Of a stretch of 64,000 nucleotides of DNA, positions 34,268-45,567 are shown piece by piece. The stretch lies in NCBI GenBank assembly GCA_964036045.1, contig OZ038381.1:63922242-63986241 (forward strand), written 5' to 3'. Numbering within the stretch: position 1 is the stretch's first letter; each line of letters starts with the position of its first letter. A program made the translations under genes and the position numbers. This DNA is from Eutreptiella sp. 'Long Island Sound 2002'. Its lineage: Eukaryota > Euglenozoa > Euglenophyceae > Eutreptiales > Eutreptiaceae. The notes under the pieces are model-generated. The model worked only from the letters and a program-made list of their open reading frames with translations, was not told where the DNA came from and made no database searches.

Positions 34268-34988
34268 CTGTGGCAATAGTCCACCATTGCAACAGCCATC
34301 ACAACGTGGCTTGGCACCCCGTCCTGCAGCCACGGCACACGGGCTCACCAGGGGGGGGGGGGGGGGCTGGTGGCGAGGTGCAGGAAAAAGCACAAGGAGA
34401 AAGAAAATGATGTCCGCACATGTCGAAAACGCACGCACTGCACACACACCGCGCATCGCACCACGCACACCATGCATGCGCTTCTGCCACGATCAACGTA
34501 CACAAAGAGTGGTGGGTGGTCAAAGATGCAGATGACACTGTGAGAGTCGCGAAAACATGTGCGCTTGCCATCATTACTTGTACATACGTCCCAGCAAAAC
34601 GGTAGAAAAGGCTATGGCGGCAAGCTGTAGGGGGTCTAGCGCAGTGCAAACGAAGACTGCCCAAATCCACAACCATGGAGCAAAAGAAGAACAGCAAAGA
34701 CCACCCTACCAGTGGAATGCATTTGCTTCAGGTGCTGAGGCCAAATGCAGGTAATAGTGCACAACAACACAACAATAAGGGCAATGCGTGCATGAAGATA
34801 ACTAGCATATGGAATTTTACACATTTCGTGCAAGTCACAAGTATAGAGCCCAAGAAGACAAAAACAGGAGATTTTCGGCTTGTGGATCACAGTCATAGTG
34901 GGAATCAACAAGCACAAGCAGAATGCAGACATTGGAAAAGCCAAATGGCAACTGGTTAGATTTTCTTTGGCCAAACTAGCAACCTATC

Positions 34989-35240
34989 ACAACAACACAA
35001 CAACACAACACAACACACCACAACACAACACAACACAACACAACACAACACAACACAACACAACACAACACAACACAACACAACACAACACAACACAACA
35101 CAACACAACACAACACAACACAACACAACACAACACAACACAACACAACACAAAACAACACAACGCAGAACAATGCAACGCAACACAACACAGTACAGCA
35201 CAGCACAGCACAACAGAACGCAACGCAACACAACACACCA
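34989..35240. repeat. CAACA pentanucleotide microsatellite
   Basis: Perfect (CAACA)n for about 120 bp, degenerate at the 3' side. A short relic (CAACACAACA) also occurs near 36434-36460. The long all-TQHN and CCVVL frames are artefacts of the repeat. Confidence 0.95.
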
Positions 35241-35541
35241 CGCCGTTCCGTCCCATTCCGTTCCAGTCCATTGCATCCTCTCCCATCCTGCATCCTGTTG
35301 CAGGGTCCACGCCAGCCCAGCTCATCACATCACATCACTCCCATCACATCCCAGTGGTGTAAGATTGTCCTCAAAAACCACAAGAAAAGGGAGCAGACCC
35401 GAACATAGTGCTGCCGGTGCAGCCGCAACACTTAAAACATCTAAATTGGGGATTGGGTGTTGAAGTGCACAAGGGGTGGTATCGCTTGCTGCTCCTTTGG
35501 GGCGTCAACGAACAAACAACTTCGGGGATCCATGAGACCTG

Positions 35542-35793
35542 AGCCGCTGCTGGGCGTGTGTGGGGCCCATGGGGAGCAATCCTGAGCCGCTGCTGGGCGT
35601 GTGTGGGGCCCATGGGGAGCAATCAAATGTTTGGATGCAGACCTCCCAATGCTCTTTGGTGCCTGGGGCCTCCGGTGACGTCCCCTGAACGGCCTTACAG
35701 AATACATCAAAGCGGTACCGCAGCTCGTCATCGCTGTCCTCATGTATTGCTACGTCACGCAGCAGCGAAACCAAATGAGGCCTCGTCCAGTAC
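35542..35793 (-). CDS. exon containing a 43-bp tandem duplication
   Basis: Starts at acceptor GCGTCTTGTCAG and reads PHLVSLLRDVAIHEDSDDEL then RYRFDVFCKAV and HWEVCIQTF. The 3' part is two copies of a 43-bp unit (35538-35580, 35581-35623). Each unit ends with a CTCAGG word that could serve as a donor region, and 43 is not a multiple of 3, so the duplication changes the frame. Probably the same gene as the flanking minus-strand exons. Confidence 0.4.
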
Positions 35794-36577
35794 CTGACAA
35801 GACGCCGGGGGTGAACTCGAGCCCTTCTGTTGGCGCAGTAGGAGGGGGTTGGGGGTGCATAACCGAAACCAGGACTGATTCGGATGTGGGACTGCCGTTT
35901 TGGCCTGCACGACCTTCATCAAGCACGTCCAAACGTGACTGCTCCGTTCTTCGTGCTCTTTGGCCTTCGTGCTCCACTGGAGGATAATCTTGGTCCTTGA
36001 CCTCCGCACCTGCACCATTCCCTGGGCCCTTCAAGGCCCTGCCCTTGACTGTCAGACCACAAGCCAGAAGGCCCCATTGACACACGCACAGCTGCGGTCT
36101 GTCGACGTGAGGGAACCATGAAGCGAGCGTACGGTCATGGAGGTGTCTTTGTACCGCAGAAAAAAAATACCCCAGAAAACAGAACTCAGACCGACACAAG
36201 AAAATCATTGCAATCCAAACGGTCACATGAGAGCACAGACTCCCCTTTTTTTGGTCCATTTGCGACCTTGGTTTGACGCCGTGCCAGCGGTGCTCGATTC
36301 CACCCAAATAATGCGAATGCGTCACGTCAGAGCGTGTCGAGCGGCGGTTGCTCACGTTGACACGTCCGACGTCGCTGTCCGTGTCACGCCGCTCGTTGCC
36401 TTACTTTCGCAGTGCGCCAATGCGCTATCGCACAACACAACACAACACAACACAGCGCAACGCACAGCGCCACACAAAGAATCAGACGAATGGAGCAGAG
36501 AAATGACTGAAAGAAACACAATTCGAGAGAAATTCGTGAGACCACAGGCAAATCGATCAGATCAGCGGTGCACGTAC

Positions 36578-36873
36578 CTGACCAGCAGCTGATAAGTGCG
36601 GCCGTGCCGTACTCGGATGCGGCAAGGGGTCGTGGGCTTCGTCCCGGACACGTACTCCGGCAGCACGTGTGGCGGCAGCTTCTCTGGCGGTCGGCGGCCC
36701 CAGCGGCGGCGCATTGCTGCATTGCGTTCACGGACCGGAACGCTGGTGTGGGAGGCCAGCCCCAGCTCCTCGCACTCCAGGTCACGGACCGCACACTTCT
36801 GTTCATCGGTGGAGGGGTAGTGGACGTACCGGCCTTTGGTGAGGAGGTCGGTCACAAACTGTTGTTGATACTC
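36578..36873 (-). CDS. exon with G2-like TT motif, dynamin-like GTPase candidate
   Basis: 296-nt frame from acceptor CCCTTGGGCCACAG to donor GTCAG|GTACGTG. Begins EYQQQFVTDLLTKGRYVHYP. Ends LPEYVSGTKPTTPCRIRVRH then GRTYQLLV, i.e. a loop with two threonines followed by a beta strand, the usual form of the switch I region in dynamin-like proteins. It follows the P-loop exon in transcription order and could join to it in phase. Confidence 0.55.
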
Positions 36874-37547
36874 CTGTGGCCCAAGGGACAGTGGCCAACG
36901 GGGACCCCCTCCCCTTCGAAGCCGTGCATGGCCCAAAACGATGATGCAGACTTTTCATATGAGAAGCGCCATGGCATACCTCCGGAGGGAAGCCATGCAA
37001 GCCACAGAATTCAACACCTGACGCATGGTCGCTTTCATCGTCGACCACAGAAATGGTGTGTGTTCCCAGAGGTTTTTGGGACAGGGCAATGCTGTTTCGC
37101 GTGGGACAAAGTGATTGCATTGTGTTGGCCTTTCTCCACTGTGCAGTCCTGCGCAATGCCCTGTGCTGATCGGTGTAGGCTGCCCCCTTCCGATCTCCCT
37201 GCGACGCGTCAGTGCGACGCAAACGCATGCACCATCTCTTCAATAGTGACAGTCTCACTGCCTTCGTCACGGGGGGAACACGTCCCCTGCGTTCGCTGCG
37301 ACACAATAGGACACCAGTGCCACAGCCTTCCTCTCCAGACACGCCTTCAGCGGTCATGGCCACCAAAACCAATTTCCCCGCCTCCACAAATTGGCTGCAG
37401 TCCATCAGACATCCGAAGAAGGAGAGTGGGTAGCAGAGGTCGAGTGTCTTAATACTTCCATGTCCCCCGCCCTCTACACCACCACTTCCGTGGTCATCCG
37501 TACTTCAATGGGCAAGGCACCTGCATGTTCTGCTGCTGGTACATTAC

Positions 37548-37787
37548 ATCAAGGCTTTCAAAATCATTGGTGGTGCTGGCCCAGAGCTTAGCTGCTGCGT
37601 ACGAGTCACGTGTCTCCTCCGTCAGCCACAGGAGGTGGTTCAAGAGGAAGCTCTTGCCTACGCGAGAACGGCCACATATGGCTATTGCCTCGCGCTTACT
37701 GCCAATGGGGTGCATTTTGGTGAAGGCACGGGCGATCTCAACCCGCAGGAGCTTGCGCTCATTCGCATTCGATGCGATCGCATCCAC
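37548..37787 (-). CDS. exon with Walker A P-loop, GBP/dynamin-like GTPase candidate
   Basis: Exactly 80 codons between acceptor GCTGTCTTAG and donor GAT|GTAATG. Residues 39-46 are GRSRVGKS, preceded by the strand EAIAIC and followed by FLLNHLL: the G1/P-loop of the guanylate-binding/dynamin superfamily (GxxxxGKS, then F/Y-L-x-N). The rest is a charged helix. GTP binding is established for the family; that this gene is functional is inferred. The next exons on the strand supply G2-, G3- and G4-like motifs. Confidence 0.65.
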
Positions 37788-39419
37788 CTAAGACAGCAGT
37801 GGTGAGGGGCTGGGGCTGTCTCGAGAGGAATGACGTGGGGGGAGAGCGTTCGCGGGGAGGGTCAGAGGTTTGAGTTGTGGGCTATGGCGGACTTAACGAG
37901 TAACGCCGGCAAGGACTGGGGCCGCGCCGCTCGAAATTCACAAGGATTTTGCAACCTTGCACACCGTTCCTCACATTCGGTGCCCTCCCCCTCATGTGTT
38001 GTCTGGGTGACTGCTTCAAGGGTTCCGAAAGTGATCCGCGTTGGGCGTTCTTGTTGTGCCAACACATGCAACATGCAATGTCGTTTCATCAAATGACCCC
38101 AGCCCCCCCCCCCAACCACCGCGGGGGGGGGGGGCGTGAACGCGGAGGTATTCGGTCAAAAAAGATTGCGCAAGGCAAACACATGCAAGAGTCCCATTCT
38201 ACAGAGACATGAGAAGCGGGGGGGGGGGGGGTAAGGGGGCGTCCCTACGGCCCCTGTGCGGTAGGTTGAGGGGTTCCCAGCCCTTTTGGCCCCGATCTGA
38301 CTGCCACAAGAATGCCCCAAAGGGGGCCAGGAAAACGGTGCCGCAACGATCAAAACGGACGCCACGATCAACAGCAACACCATCCCCTGAGACATGGGCG
38401 GCCCCCCCCCCCTCGTTGTTGAAGGCGCAGGGTCTTGGAAACAACCACAGAACCGATGTACCACAAAATCCCTGTACGCCCCCCCATTCTTCTGCGCCTG
38501 TGCATCGCGAGCACGGCTGTATCTGGGGATGTGCAATGGAACACTGTCTCATCACAGCAGGGCCTGTAATGGCCAAGTAGCCCTTCGAGGAGTCATATTT
38601 TTCTCGGCTCGCCAAAATTGCAGAATGTGCTGCCATTGAGCCACGACGTCATCCAAAACGCGCTGCACTGCGGATATTTTCGGAGTGATTCCGGAGGGTG
38701 ACGACCATCGTCACTTTACGGCCAAGCAGATGGGCATGTGCACTTTCTGCAGCACGGCCTGCTCCTCTGTCTTGTGTAATACCGTGCACCAAGCGTTTGG
38801 GGGGTGCAGGGAAATGGGGGCAGCGTGGTGAAGCCCCGCCAGTTGCTGTTGGAGGAGCCACTACGTCCCATGCAGTGCACACAGGGGCTGTGGGTGGCCC
38901 TGAAGGCGCAGTGGCCCGTCCGCTGCGACTACTCACAGATACGGCGCTGGACGCACCGCCATGGATCGTTCATGGAGGCGCCGCCATGGATCGTTCATGA
39001 ATACGGCGCCGAAGGCGTCGTCACGAATTGTCGATTGCGTTGTCCAGGATGGTCAGCGCACGCCTTTAGGCGCCGTCGGTCGACTCTTGATTGTCCCTCC
39101 CTCCCTGCACAACCCATGACTCCTCCCGCTTCCTGGCCTTGACTCGTCGCGTGTCGCTTACATCAGTACTGAATTGCGACCCACCCGAGTCCCAACTGTC
39201 TTCAATCTGCCTCATCGTGCTTGGGCTGTCCCTGAACAAAGGGGGGGGAGGTTCCAAAGCTCAGCCCACATCCCTGGCACACGCACGGGCACTGGGGCAC
39301 GGCTGAGAAAAGCAGTGCGACTCCCAAGAGGCTGTCACTGGCTTCGCAGCGGAACGATCCCCTGCCAAGCCAACAAAACAAGGTCGGCCCCTGCATAGGT
39401 GTGCTTTGCACGCACACAC

Positions 39420-39565
39420 CTGGTGCTCAAATTGTGCCAGAAGCCTTAAAGCCTGCTGGTACAATGTTGGTGTTTCGCTTACAACTCGAGAGCGAAGGTG
39501 CGCCAACCTGCGATTGACGAGGTCTAGCATCGTTTGATGCGGCTCCACTGGATCCATGATGACGT
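39420..39565 (-). CDS. exon upstream of the P-loop exon
   Basis: 146 nt, acceptor TTCCTGTTTTGCAG and donor CACCAG|GTGTGT, both strong. Helical: VEPHQTMLDLVNRRLAHLRS then TLYQQALRLLAQFEHQ. Probably the N-terminal part of the long minus-strand gene. Confidence 0.5.
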
Positions 39566-40040
39566 CTGCAAAACAGGAAGCAGGCTCACCGACAAAGGGT
39601 GTGCGCCATAGCATGGATGTGGGTGCGAGTCGGGGGCACCGCAGCTGTACGGGCCTCAGTGAAACACCTTGGCCATGCCGGGGCCCCATCCCCGCCAACT
39701 CTGCCTAGCCTCTTTCCTGTGCCTGGCAGGTAATACAAAGCTCTCAACCCGCATCATGCAGCCTCTGTGTGGCAGCAGAGGACACAGTGCGATTGCGTAC
39801 CATTACGCGCGCACATCCGCAGCTGTGTCAACAACGGCAGCGCTGAGCATTCACCTGGAGGTACCAAAGACACGTTGCGCAAGAGACAGCAAAAGCACAA
39901 AAAAGGGCCGTAACAAGTTACACGGAAACTGCATGATCCAGGTCTGCAAAATCCATGATGCAAAACAATTAGATGAAGTGCTTTACTGTGCAGGACAACG
40001 TATTGTATTGACTACACAAGGCCGCACAGCAAAGTCATAC

Positions 40041-40164
40041 CCATAGAGCGCAACTGCGACGACAAATGCATTCTTGGACGGTAGGTGCTCAGTCCTGTAA
40101 GATGTCTGCTGCAATCTCTGCACTAACTTCTCGGAGATGGGGTGCACATCGGTTGAGTGGCGTT
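40041..40164 (-). CDS. exon upstream of the P-loop exon
   Basis: Acceptor ATTGTGCATAG, donor TATGG|GTATGAC. Contains HPISEKLVQRLQQTSYRTEH and NAFVVAVALYG. Moderate splice-site support. Confidence 0.4.
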
Positions 40165-40507
40165 CTATGCACAATTGAGGTCTTTGCAACATGACCCGTA
40201 TTTCTCGTTTGACACCCCACGCAACTTGATCTTCTGGACTCTTTTGTATCCCCAACGACCACATCATGCCCCCCCCCCCCCCACATTATCGTGGCCACTG
40301 CCATGTGCCACCAGGGATCATATGTGCTGTGCACAGAAGAGGGAGTGCAGCTTGCATGAGCCAGGCCAACGCACCAACCATTCTCTTCCTACCTCAGGCC
40401 TCATTGGTATAACTCTGCGGCCGACCACATTCACTTGCCAACCTTCTGTTGTCTGCCACACTCGTCTACACATGGGCCACAAATCTAATGGCCCATTCCT
40501 GGCGCAC

Positions 40508-40638
40508 CTGCGTGGCTTTTCGCAGTTCCAGCAAAACAGAAACTGCCAGCCCACAGCCGGACCTATGTTCCTTCGCATCATGCAAACCCTCTGCTAGCAC
40601 TTCTTCAAAGGGAGCCATGGACGGTCCAAGGATTCCGG
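40508..40638 (-). CDS. exon upstream of the P-loop exon
   Basis: Reads PFEEVLAEGLHDAKEHRSGC then LAVSVLLELRKATQ, ending at donor CGCAG|GTGCGC. The acceptor (GCCAAGCAG) has a weak polypyrimidine tract. Confidence 0.4.
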
Positions 40639-41561
40639 CTGCTTGGCGGGTCTGGACGTACAAGCCTGGCTCTGTGTACACATACCCGCATGCACACGAA
40701 ACCCTATTTTTGGACGTTCACTGCTCGTCCCCATTGCGTAAAGGCGAATGCTGCAAAAGCATCTACTCTTCCTTTCTGGGGGAGGCACGCATTCAAGTAC
40801 AACCCAGAACATAAAATACACCATTTGGTTGATTGCACGCTGAGTCCATGGAAAAGGGTGCCTTGCGTGTGACACAGCAGTTGGCAGAAGAAGTGCGGGT
40901 TTCGGATGAAGTTCCAGGCCGTCCTTCTCAGCGCCGAATGCCCTGGGCGAGACTGGCTGTGGGAACGCAAGGGGAAGGCACTGGCACCACACATGCCTAT
41001 GGAATAACCAAAGCCACAAGCAGCAGCAGAAGGGGCGAGAATGGCGGACAGTGTTGCCCTAGTGGCCTGCTCCCTTGGGGACGTGTCAGACACCAAGGCG
41101 CTGTGCGGGCATAGGTGCTCCTGATGGCCTCTCGTGCCAGCGGGATCTTGGCCAGGCCCCACGTGCCTCAGGGGGGGGGGGGGCTAACCAGAGGACGTTC
41201 CCTCACATCCAAGGGAGGCATAGAGGGCGCCGCATTCCCTGCAAGGGAACCATGCTGGTGACATGACGCACGGCTGCATAGAACACAACATTGCAATTGG
41301 TGGAAACATCATGCTGTATCCGGGGCGGAAATGCTTTTAGACCACGCGACGTGGCTGTGAAAGGCTTTGGCAGGTCGGTACACAAAAAATGAAAAAACCT
41401 GCCGAAAAACCGTCCCGAAATTTTGAACATTGCCCGGAAAATGGCCTGGAAGATTTGGCTCTGAGGTTGGCTAGGAGAACGCTACAAACACTGGTGGGCA
41501 TGTTGAGGGCCAGGTTTTGCAAGTTGTCCGGAAAATTGCCAGGCAGCTTTGGTTCCCTTTG

Positions 41562-42419
41562 ATGCCTCAAGATGATGCTGTTTATATCCGTGGCAAGGGC
41601 CCGAGGATATCGGCAGATATCCGTGGCATATGCCCGGGATACAACAGCCACGGATATCTGCCGATATCCCGGGCATATGCCACGGATATCTGCCGAGATC
41701 CCGGGCATATGCCACGGATATCTGTTGGTGTTCAAGTCAAAACTCTCTTGGTCTATCACCGCAAAGACAAGGAAGGGGTTGAAAAAGCCGCCGAGATTCT
41801 TGCACGTTACCAAAAGCCTAAGGAGCTCGAGGTGCCTAAGGTGGAAATTTGTAAGGAGCCAAAAGCGGAGCCTTGCGTTGTCCATGCTAGTCCTCTTAAA
41901 GCTGTTAAAGCTGAGACTGTGGTTGTTCTTGGTAGTCCTATTAAGGCGGAGCCTTGTGCTAACAACCCAATCGTGCACACACCGTCTCCAAAGCACGAGG
42001 TCAATGATCTCACAGCGGAGGAGGACTATGCTACTTTTCCCTTGACACAATTAAGCGAAAAGGAGAACATGGTATATGAGCGTGAGATGTATCGTTCGCG
42101 TGCATGGGCAGCCCCAGCCACACCTGCAAAGGCCCCCACAAGCCAAGATCTCACAGGCATCCCATCTCCTTTTGACTCTGCTAGGTTTGATGGGCCACCC
42201 ACGAAGGTTCGCAAAGTTCAGGTGAAAGAGGAAAAGCAACAATGCTATCGTTGTGACTATCCTATTAAGAAGAATGCTGCATCTGCGGGGCAGCGACCTG
42301 TGACTTGTGATGTTTGTCATGCTATTTACCACTTGTCATGTGCCAATCTTCGGTTTCCTCCAAAGCATGGATCGTGGGCATGTGAGACATGTATGACCGA
42401 AATGATTGGTTCCCAGTAA
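41562..42419 (+). CDS. PHD-finger protein
   Basis: Open frame of 285 codons from an ATG. The first ~60 residues are encoded by the palindromic repeat and look artefactual; from about residue 63 on the sequence is normal (Lys/Glu-rich linker, Pro/Ala spacer). Residues 228-277 form a C4HC3 zinc finger: CYRC, 17 residues, CDVC, H and C in HLSC, then CETC, the PHD pattern that commonly binds histone H3 tails. Stops (TAA) nine residues later. PHD fingers occur both in host chromatin proteins and in ORF1 proteins of some non-LTR retrotransposons; no reverse transcriptase follows, so host gene, gene fragment or ORF1 relic remain open. The true start may be further upstream in an unrecognised exon. 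Confidence 0.6.
   Translation: MPQDDAVYIRGKGPRISADIRGICPGYNSHGYLPISRAYATDICRDPGHMPRISVGVQVKTLLVYHRKDKEGVEKAAEILARYQKPKELEVPKVEICKEPKAEPCVVHASPLKAVKAETVVVLGSPIKAEPCANNPIVHTPSPKHEVNDLTAEEDYATFPLTQLSEKENMVYEREMYRSRAWAAPATPAKAPTSQDLTGIPSPFDSARFDGPPTKVRKVQVKEEKQQCYRCDYPIKKNAASAGQRPVTCDVCHAIYHLSCANLRFPPKHGSWACETCMTEMIGSQ
41605..41724. repeat. palindromic GATATC/CATATG repeat cluster
   Basis: Arms 41605-41626 and 41648-41669 are perfect reverse complements (22 bp). A 27-bp arm at 41614-41640 pairs with both 41666-41692 and 41698-41724. Core words: GCCACGGATATCTGCCG, CCCGGGCATATG. The same words recur at 42.86-43.04 kb. Confidence 0.85.
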
Positions 42420-42860
42420 TTGGCACCATGACCTCATGATACTTGCTTATTTATGGCTAAGTGTAGGGAACAATGTTCCTTTCATACATATTGGCATCAC
42501 ACTTTCGCATCGATAGAGAGCACATTGTGTAGTGCTCCAACTTGGACGTCTATCCACAAAACTTTCCAAAATTGTTGGCGTCCTCAATTTTTGTGTTGTG
42601 CATGGCTCAAGTATGCAATGAGGGAAAGGGAAGGGTTGGGCGCATCTATCCCGTGAGCAAGCAGAAAGCGCGAGGCAAGAAGACTCCTCAGTAACCGGTC
42701 ATAGGCTGGGAAACAGTATGACATGTGTAGGCATCAAGCGCTTCACCCTGTCCTCCCGTTCCCTGCCCATCGCCTTTCGTTCTTCTTACGCTATTCACTC
42801 TCAAACTACAACACAAGCAGCAATCAGCGTTCTATGGGTACACAACGGGCACCACCACGG
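42420..42860. other. no gene seen downstream of the PHD ORF
   Basis: Short frames only; probably 3' untranslated and intergenic sequence. Confidence 0.4.
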
Positions 42861-42918
42861 GTACCATATGCCACGGATATCTGCCGATATCCTCGAGCCC
42901 TGATGCCACGGATATAAG

Positions 42919-43043
42919 AATTGTGCCTAATGCCACGGATATCTGCCTGTATCCCGTGGCATAGGCACGGATATCGACCGGAGGGAGATATCCGTGCCTA
43001 TGCCACGGGATACAGGCAGATATCCGTGGCATTAGGCACAATT
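42919..43043. repeat. perfect 57-bp inverted repeat (hairpin)
   Basis: Left arm 42919-42975 and right arm 42987-43043 are exact reverse complements with an 11-nt loop (GACCGGAGGGA). Pairing continues imperfectly a few bases outward. The arms contain GCCACGGATATCTGCC and CCCGTGGCATAGGCACGG, related to the cluster at 41.6 kb. Could be a foldback transposable element or a hairpin-RNA source. Confidence 0.95.
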
Positions 43044-43049
43044 ATTGTA

Positions 43050-43800
43050 TAGAACCCGGAATCGGAGATGTTGACTCACATAGTCGAAAAACCATTGTCC
43101 TTGGACGGCTCCGACGGTTTGCAATGGTCAAAACTGGAGGTGCTTTGATGTTGGTTTGGTCTGAAAACAAGTGTTTCCTGAAGACTTTACAACCATGACC
43201 GTGATTGGGTAGGGATGATCGATGACGATGGTGGAGAACTTAAAGTGGACACGCTGAATTTAATGCAATTACAAAAACCGCGGCCACCACTATGTTTGCA
43301 ATAACGGAGAACGGAAGCAGACGCTTAACTTGAAGCAATTCCAAAAACCATTTTACCAAGATGTCTGCATCGGCTACGATGGACCTAATTTGACGGTGGT
43401 CCGGTACGAAAGTAAGTTATGCGATGAAAATCTACAATCTTGACCCGGATTGGGGATTGGATGATGGTGAAGGCAATGGATACATGAGCGGCTTGTGCAG
43501 GATGGCCCTGGGCAGGCTTGAAACACTGCTTTTCGTGGACTCAAATGACCCCCCCCCTAACGTTGGCTTAACGGCTCAAAACAGTTGCTACGCGATCCTT
43601 AGGACCCAAATTTTGCGCCATTATGGTTAAAGGGCTGTTTTGGGCCCTCCTCGTGGCTCTCTGAGTGCGTCTTCGGAGCCGATTTCTGGGCATTTTGGGC
43701 TCTGCTTTTCTGCACGCCTGTCTACCTCCATGAACCCTAATCTCGCATAGTACCGTCCCTCCCTCCCTTGCAAAAGGCATAAAAGCACAACAAAAGCATT
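43050..43800. other. no gene seen
   Basis: A few short frames; a 9-nt C run at 43550. No repeat or bounded exon recognised. Confidence 0.45.
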
Positions 43801-43806
43801 GGGTCC

Positions 43807-44042
43807 TCACATGACAACCGCGTCCTCCACCCACTCCTCCAATTGTGCCAACAATTGGTCCCGGTTGACCTTCAACCTCAAGAAATCAGCCACCTCAGGC
43901 TGTCTGCGGCGCAGCAACTTGGTGGCCCCCTGAAGAACATCAACCGTAATAGAAGACGTGTCCTTGGGGACCAAAGAGGCATTCAACAAGCACGCCAATA
44001 TCTTCACCAAGTATGACGCCAACAACCACAAACACCTTAACA
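43807..44042 (-). CDS. terminal exon of an unknown gene, helical
   Basis: From acceptor GCGGTTCGTCAG the frame reads to a TGA at 43807-43809. Content: LASYLVKILACLLNASLVP, ATKLLRRRQPEVADFLRLKV, LLAQLEEWVEDAVVM. Well-formed helices and no low complexity. Upstream exons not identified. Confidence 0.45.
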
Positions 44043-44436
44043 CTGACGAACCGCAAACCTTACCAAGTTGGGAACAAGCGTTTAACACCCCGGTTCACGA
44101 AACGACATCTTGTGATGCTGCAATGGTGACATTGAATCTTAGAATGACAATACCTTAGGTCGAGGCTACAAGGAAACACACCTCACTTGGAGATTTGAAA
44201 AGTTGCGGCCACGGAGCTCTTACAAGCACTGACAGTGCCCAACTTGAATCTTTCACTAACTCTACATAGAGGACACAATATAAGACAAACATCACCTGGC
44301 ATCCCGAAAGCAAGCAGACAACGGAAATTCAATAGGGCCACAATGAAAACTGCAGACATTCTGATCAGATTGATATAAAAAAAATCATCCATGACGTTCA
44401 GAAATAAAAAGATAATTTCTCTGTTGGCCCCAAATC

Positions 44437-45007
44437 CCAGCAGGGTTGGGTTGACTGAGTCAAAATCGACAGGTGGTGACTGAGACTTGACGCAGTCAAA
44501 AAATTGATGACTGATGACTGACCCAAGTCAGTCATCGGTGATCGTGACTGGTGACTCAGTCATGACTCAGTCGCCCCAAAAAGCTTGACTCATGAGAGCA
44601 TGCGAAATTTTTTTCGAAAATTTTGAAAAAAGCATGGTGCCCTCCGAAGCTGGCACCCCACAAAGCATGCAAAAGCACAAGATGAGCTTCGGAGCGCAAG
44701 ATTGTTCTGAAGTAATGTACGGTGACATTGGCAGTAAAAGTAGGTTCGTAGGTTCGATCCCCGCCGATCCCAGCAATGTACCAATCGCTCGCCCATAGCC
44801 CATAAGCTGAGCGATCGCGCCACGGTACAAACCACAGTGGGATTCGAACCGGCGATCAGTGACTCGTAGTGCCTATTCAGTCATGTCACCACTCGACATA
44901 GTGACTTGACTGAGTCGACTGGGGCGGCGTGACTGGTGACTTGACTTGACTGAGTCAAAAAATCGTGACTCGTGACTGACTTGACTGAGTCAACCCAACC
45001 CTGCTGG
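44437..45007. mobile_element. ~570-bp TIR element (MITE-like) rich in TGACTGAGTCA
   Basis: Ends are inverted copies of CCAGCAGGGTTGGGTTGACT. Inside, TGACTGAGTCA-like words (an AP-1-like palindrome) recur many times from both ends. The centre holds tRNA-like B boxes facing each other (GGTTCGATCC near 44.76 kb on plus, GGTTCGAATCC near 44.85 kb on minus). No coding capacity and no clear target duplication. Confidence 0.7.
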
Positions 45008-45169
45008 TAGGGGTGGACAAGGGCTGTGAGGACCTTGCGGCAGATTGCGCCGGTGCGCTTCGGCCCGGGGCCGCCTCCCACCTTGGTGAAACCCCCTTTT
45101 TGGAGGGTTTTTTACAGGTAGGAATGGGGATTAGGGGTGGAGTCCTACCTAATGGCATTACCTCCACCT

Positions 45170-45445
45170 GGGGGGGGGCGTCGCCTTAAGGCGACTTAAG
45201 AAATCATTGCGTCGCCTTAAGGCGCCTTATGGCGACTTAAGGCGCCGCGGCGCCGGAATAAGGGCGCTGACAGCGCGCGCGCCGCCGCCGCAAAACAATC
45301 AGCCGCCAGCAGGGTTCGAACCACCGCTCTCTCCCATCGCCGGCGACGCCGTAAATGAGAAGGCCGCCGACAGGTTCGAAGTAGCACGCTGTCCAGTCGC
45401 AGGCGACTGTGCTGACCACTCGACCAGTCATGCTGCCGACAGGTG
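45170..45445. repeat. palindromic CGCCTTAAGGCG cluster and tRNA-like boxes
   Basis: 45178-45245 holds overlapping TTAAGGCG/CGCCTTAA palindromes, followed by GCGC-rich sequence. On the minus strand at 45315-45435 there are an A-box-like CGAGTGGTCAGCAC and B-box-like TTCGAACC words twice, like a tRNA-derived repeat. Stems are too imperfect for a functional tRNA call. Confidence 0.5.
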
Positions 45446-45567
45446 TACATCTGAATTCAATAGGGGTTGGACCTCACAGAGAAAAAATTTTAAAAAAAAG
45501 CGAGCGAGGCGAATGCACAGATTCGCCCCTGTCCAACGTACAAAGACCAAATCACCTTGGTTTTCAT

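Noticed and set aside
34880-35362. Open frames of 105-160 codons over 34.9-35.36 kb (poly TQHN on plus, poly CCVVL on minus)
   Set aside because: Produced by the CAACA microsatellite.
38156-38940. Minus-strand exons at 38.2-38.9 kb
   Set aside because: Two frames look plausible (AHLLGRKVTMVVTLRNHS; QRVLDDVVAQWQHILQFW) but no consistent splice sites or single frame could be set, so not annotated.
44730-44880. Functional tRNA genes
   Set aside because: B boxes are good, but acceptor and anticodon stems do not fold; they are paired in opposite orientation inside a TIR element.
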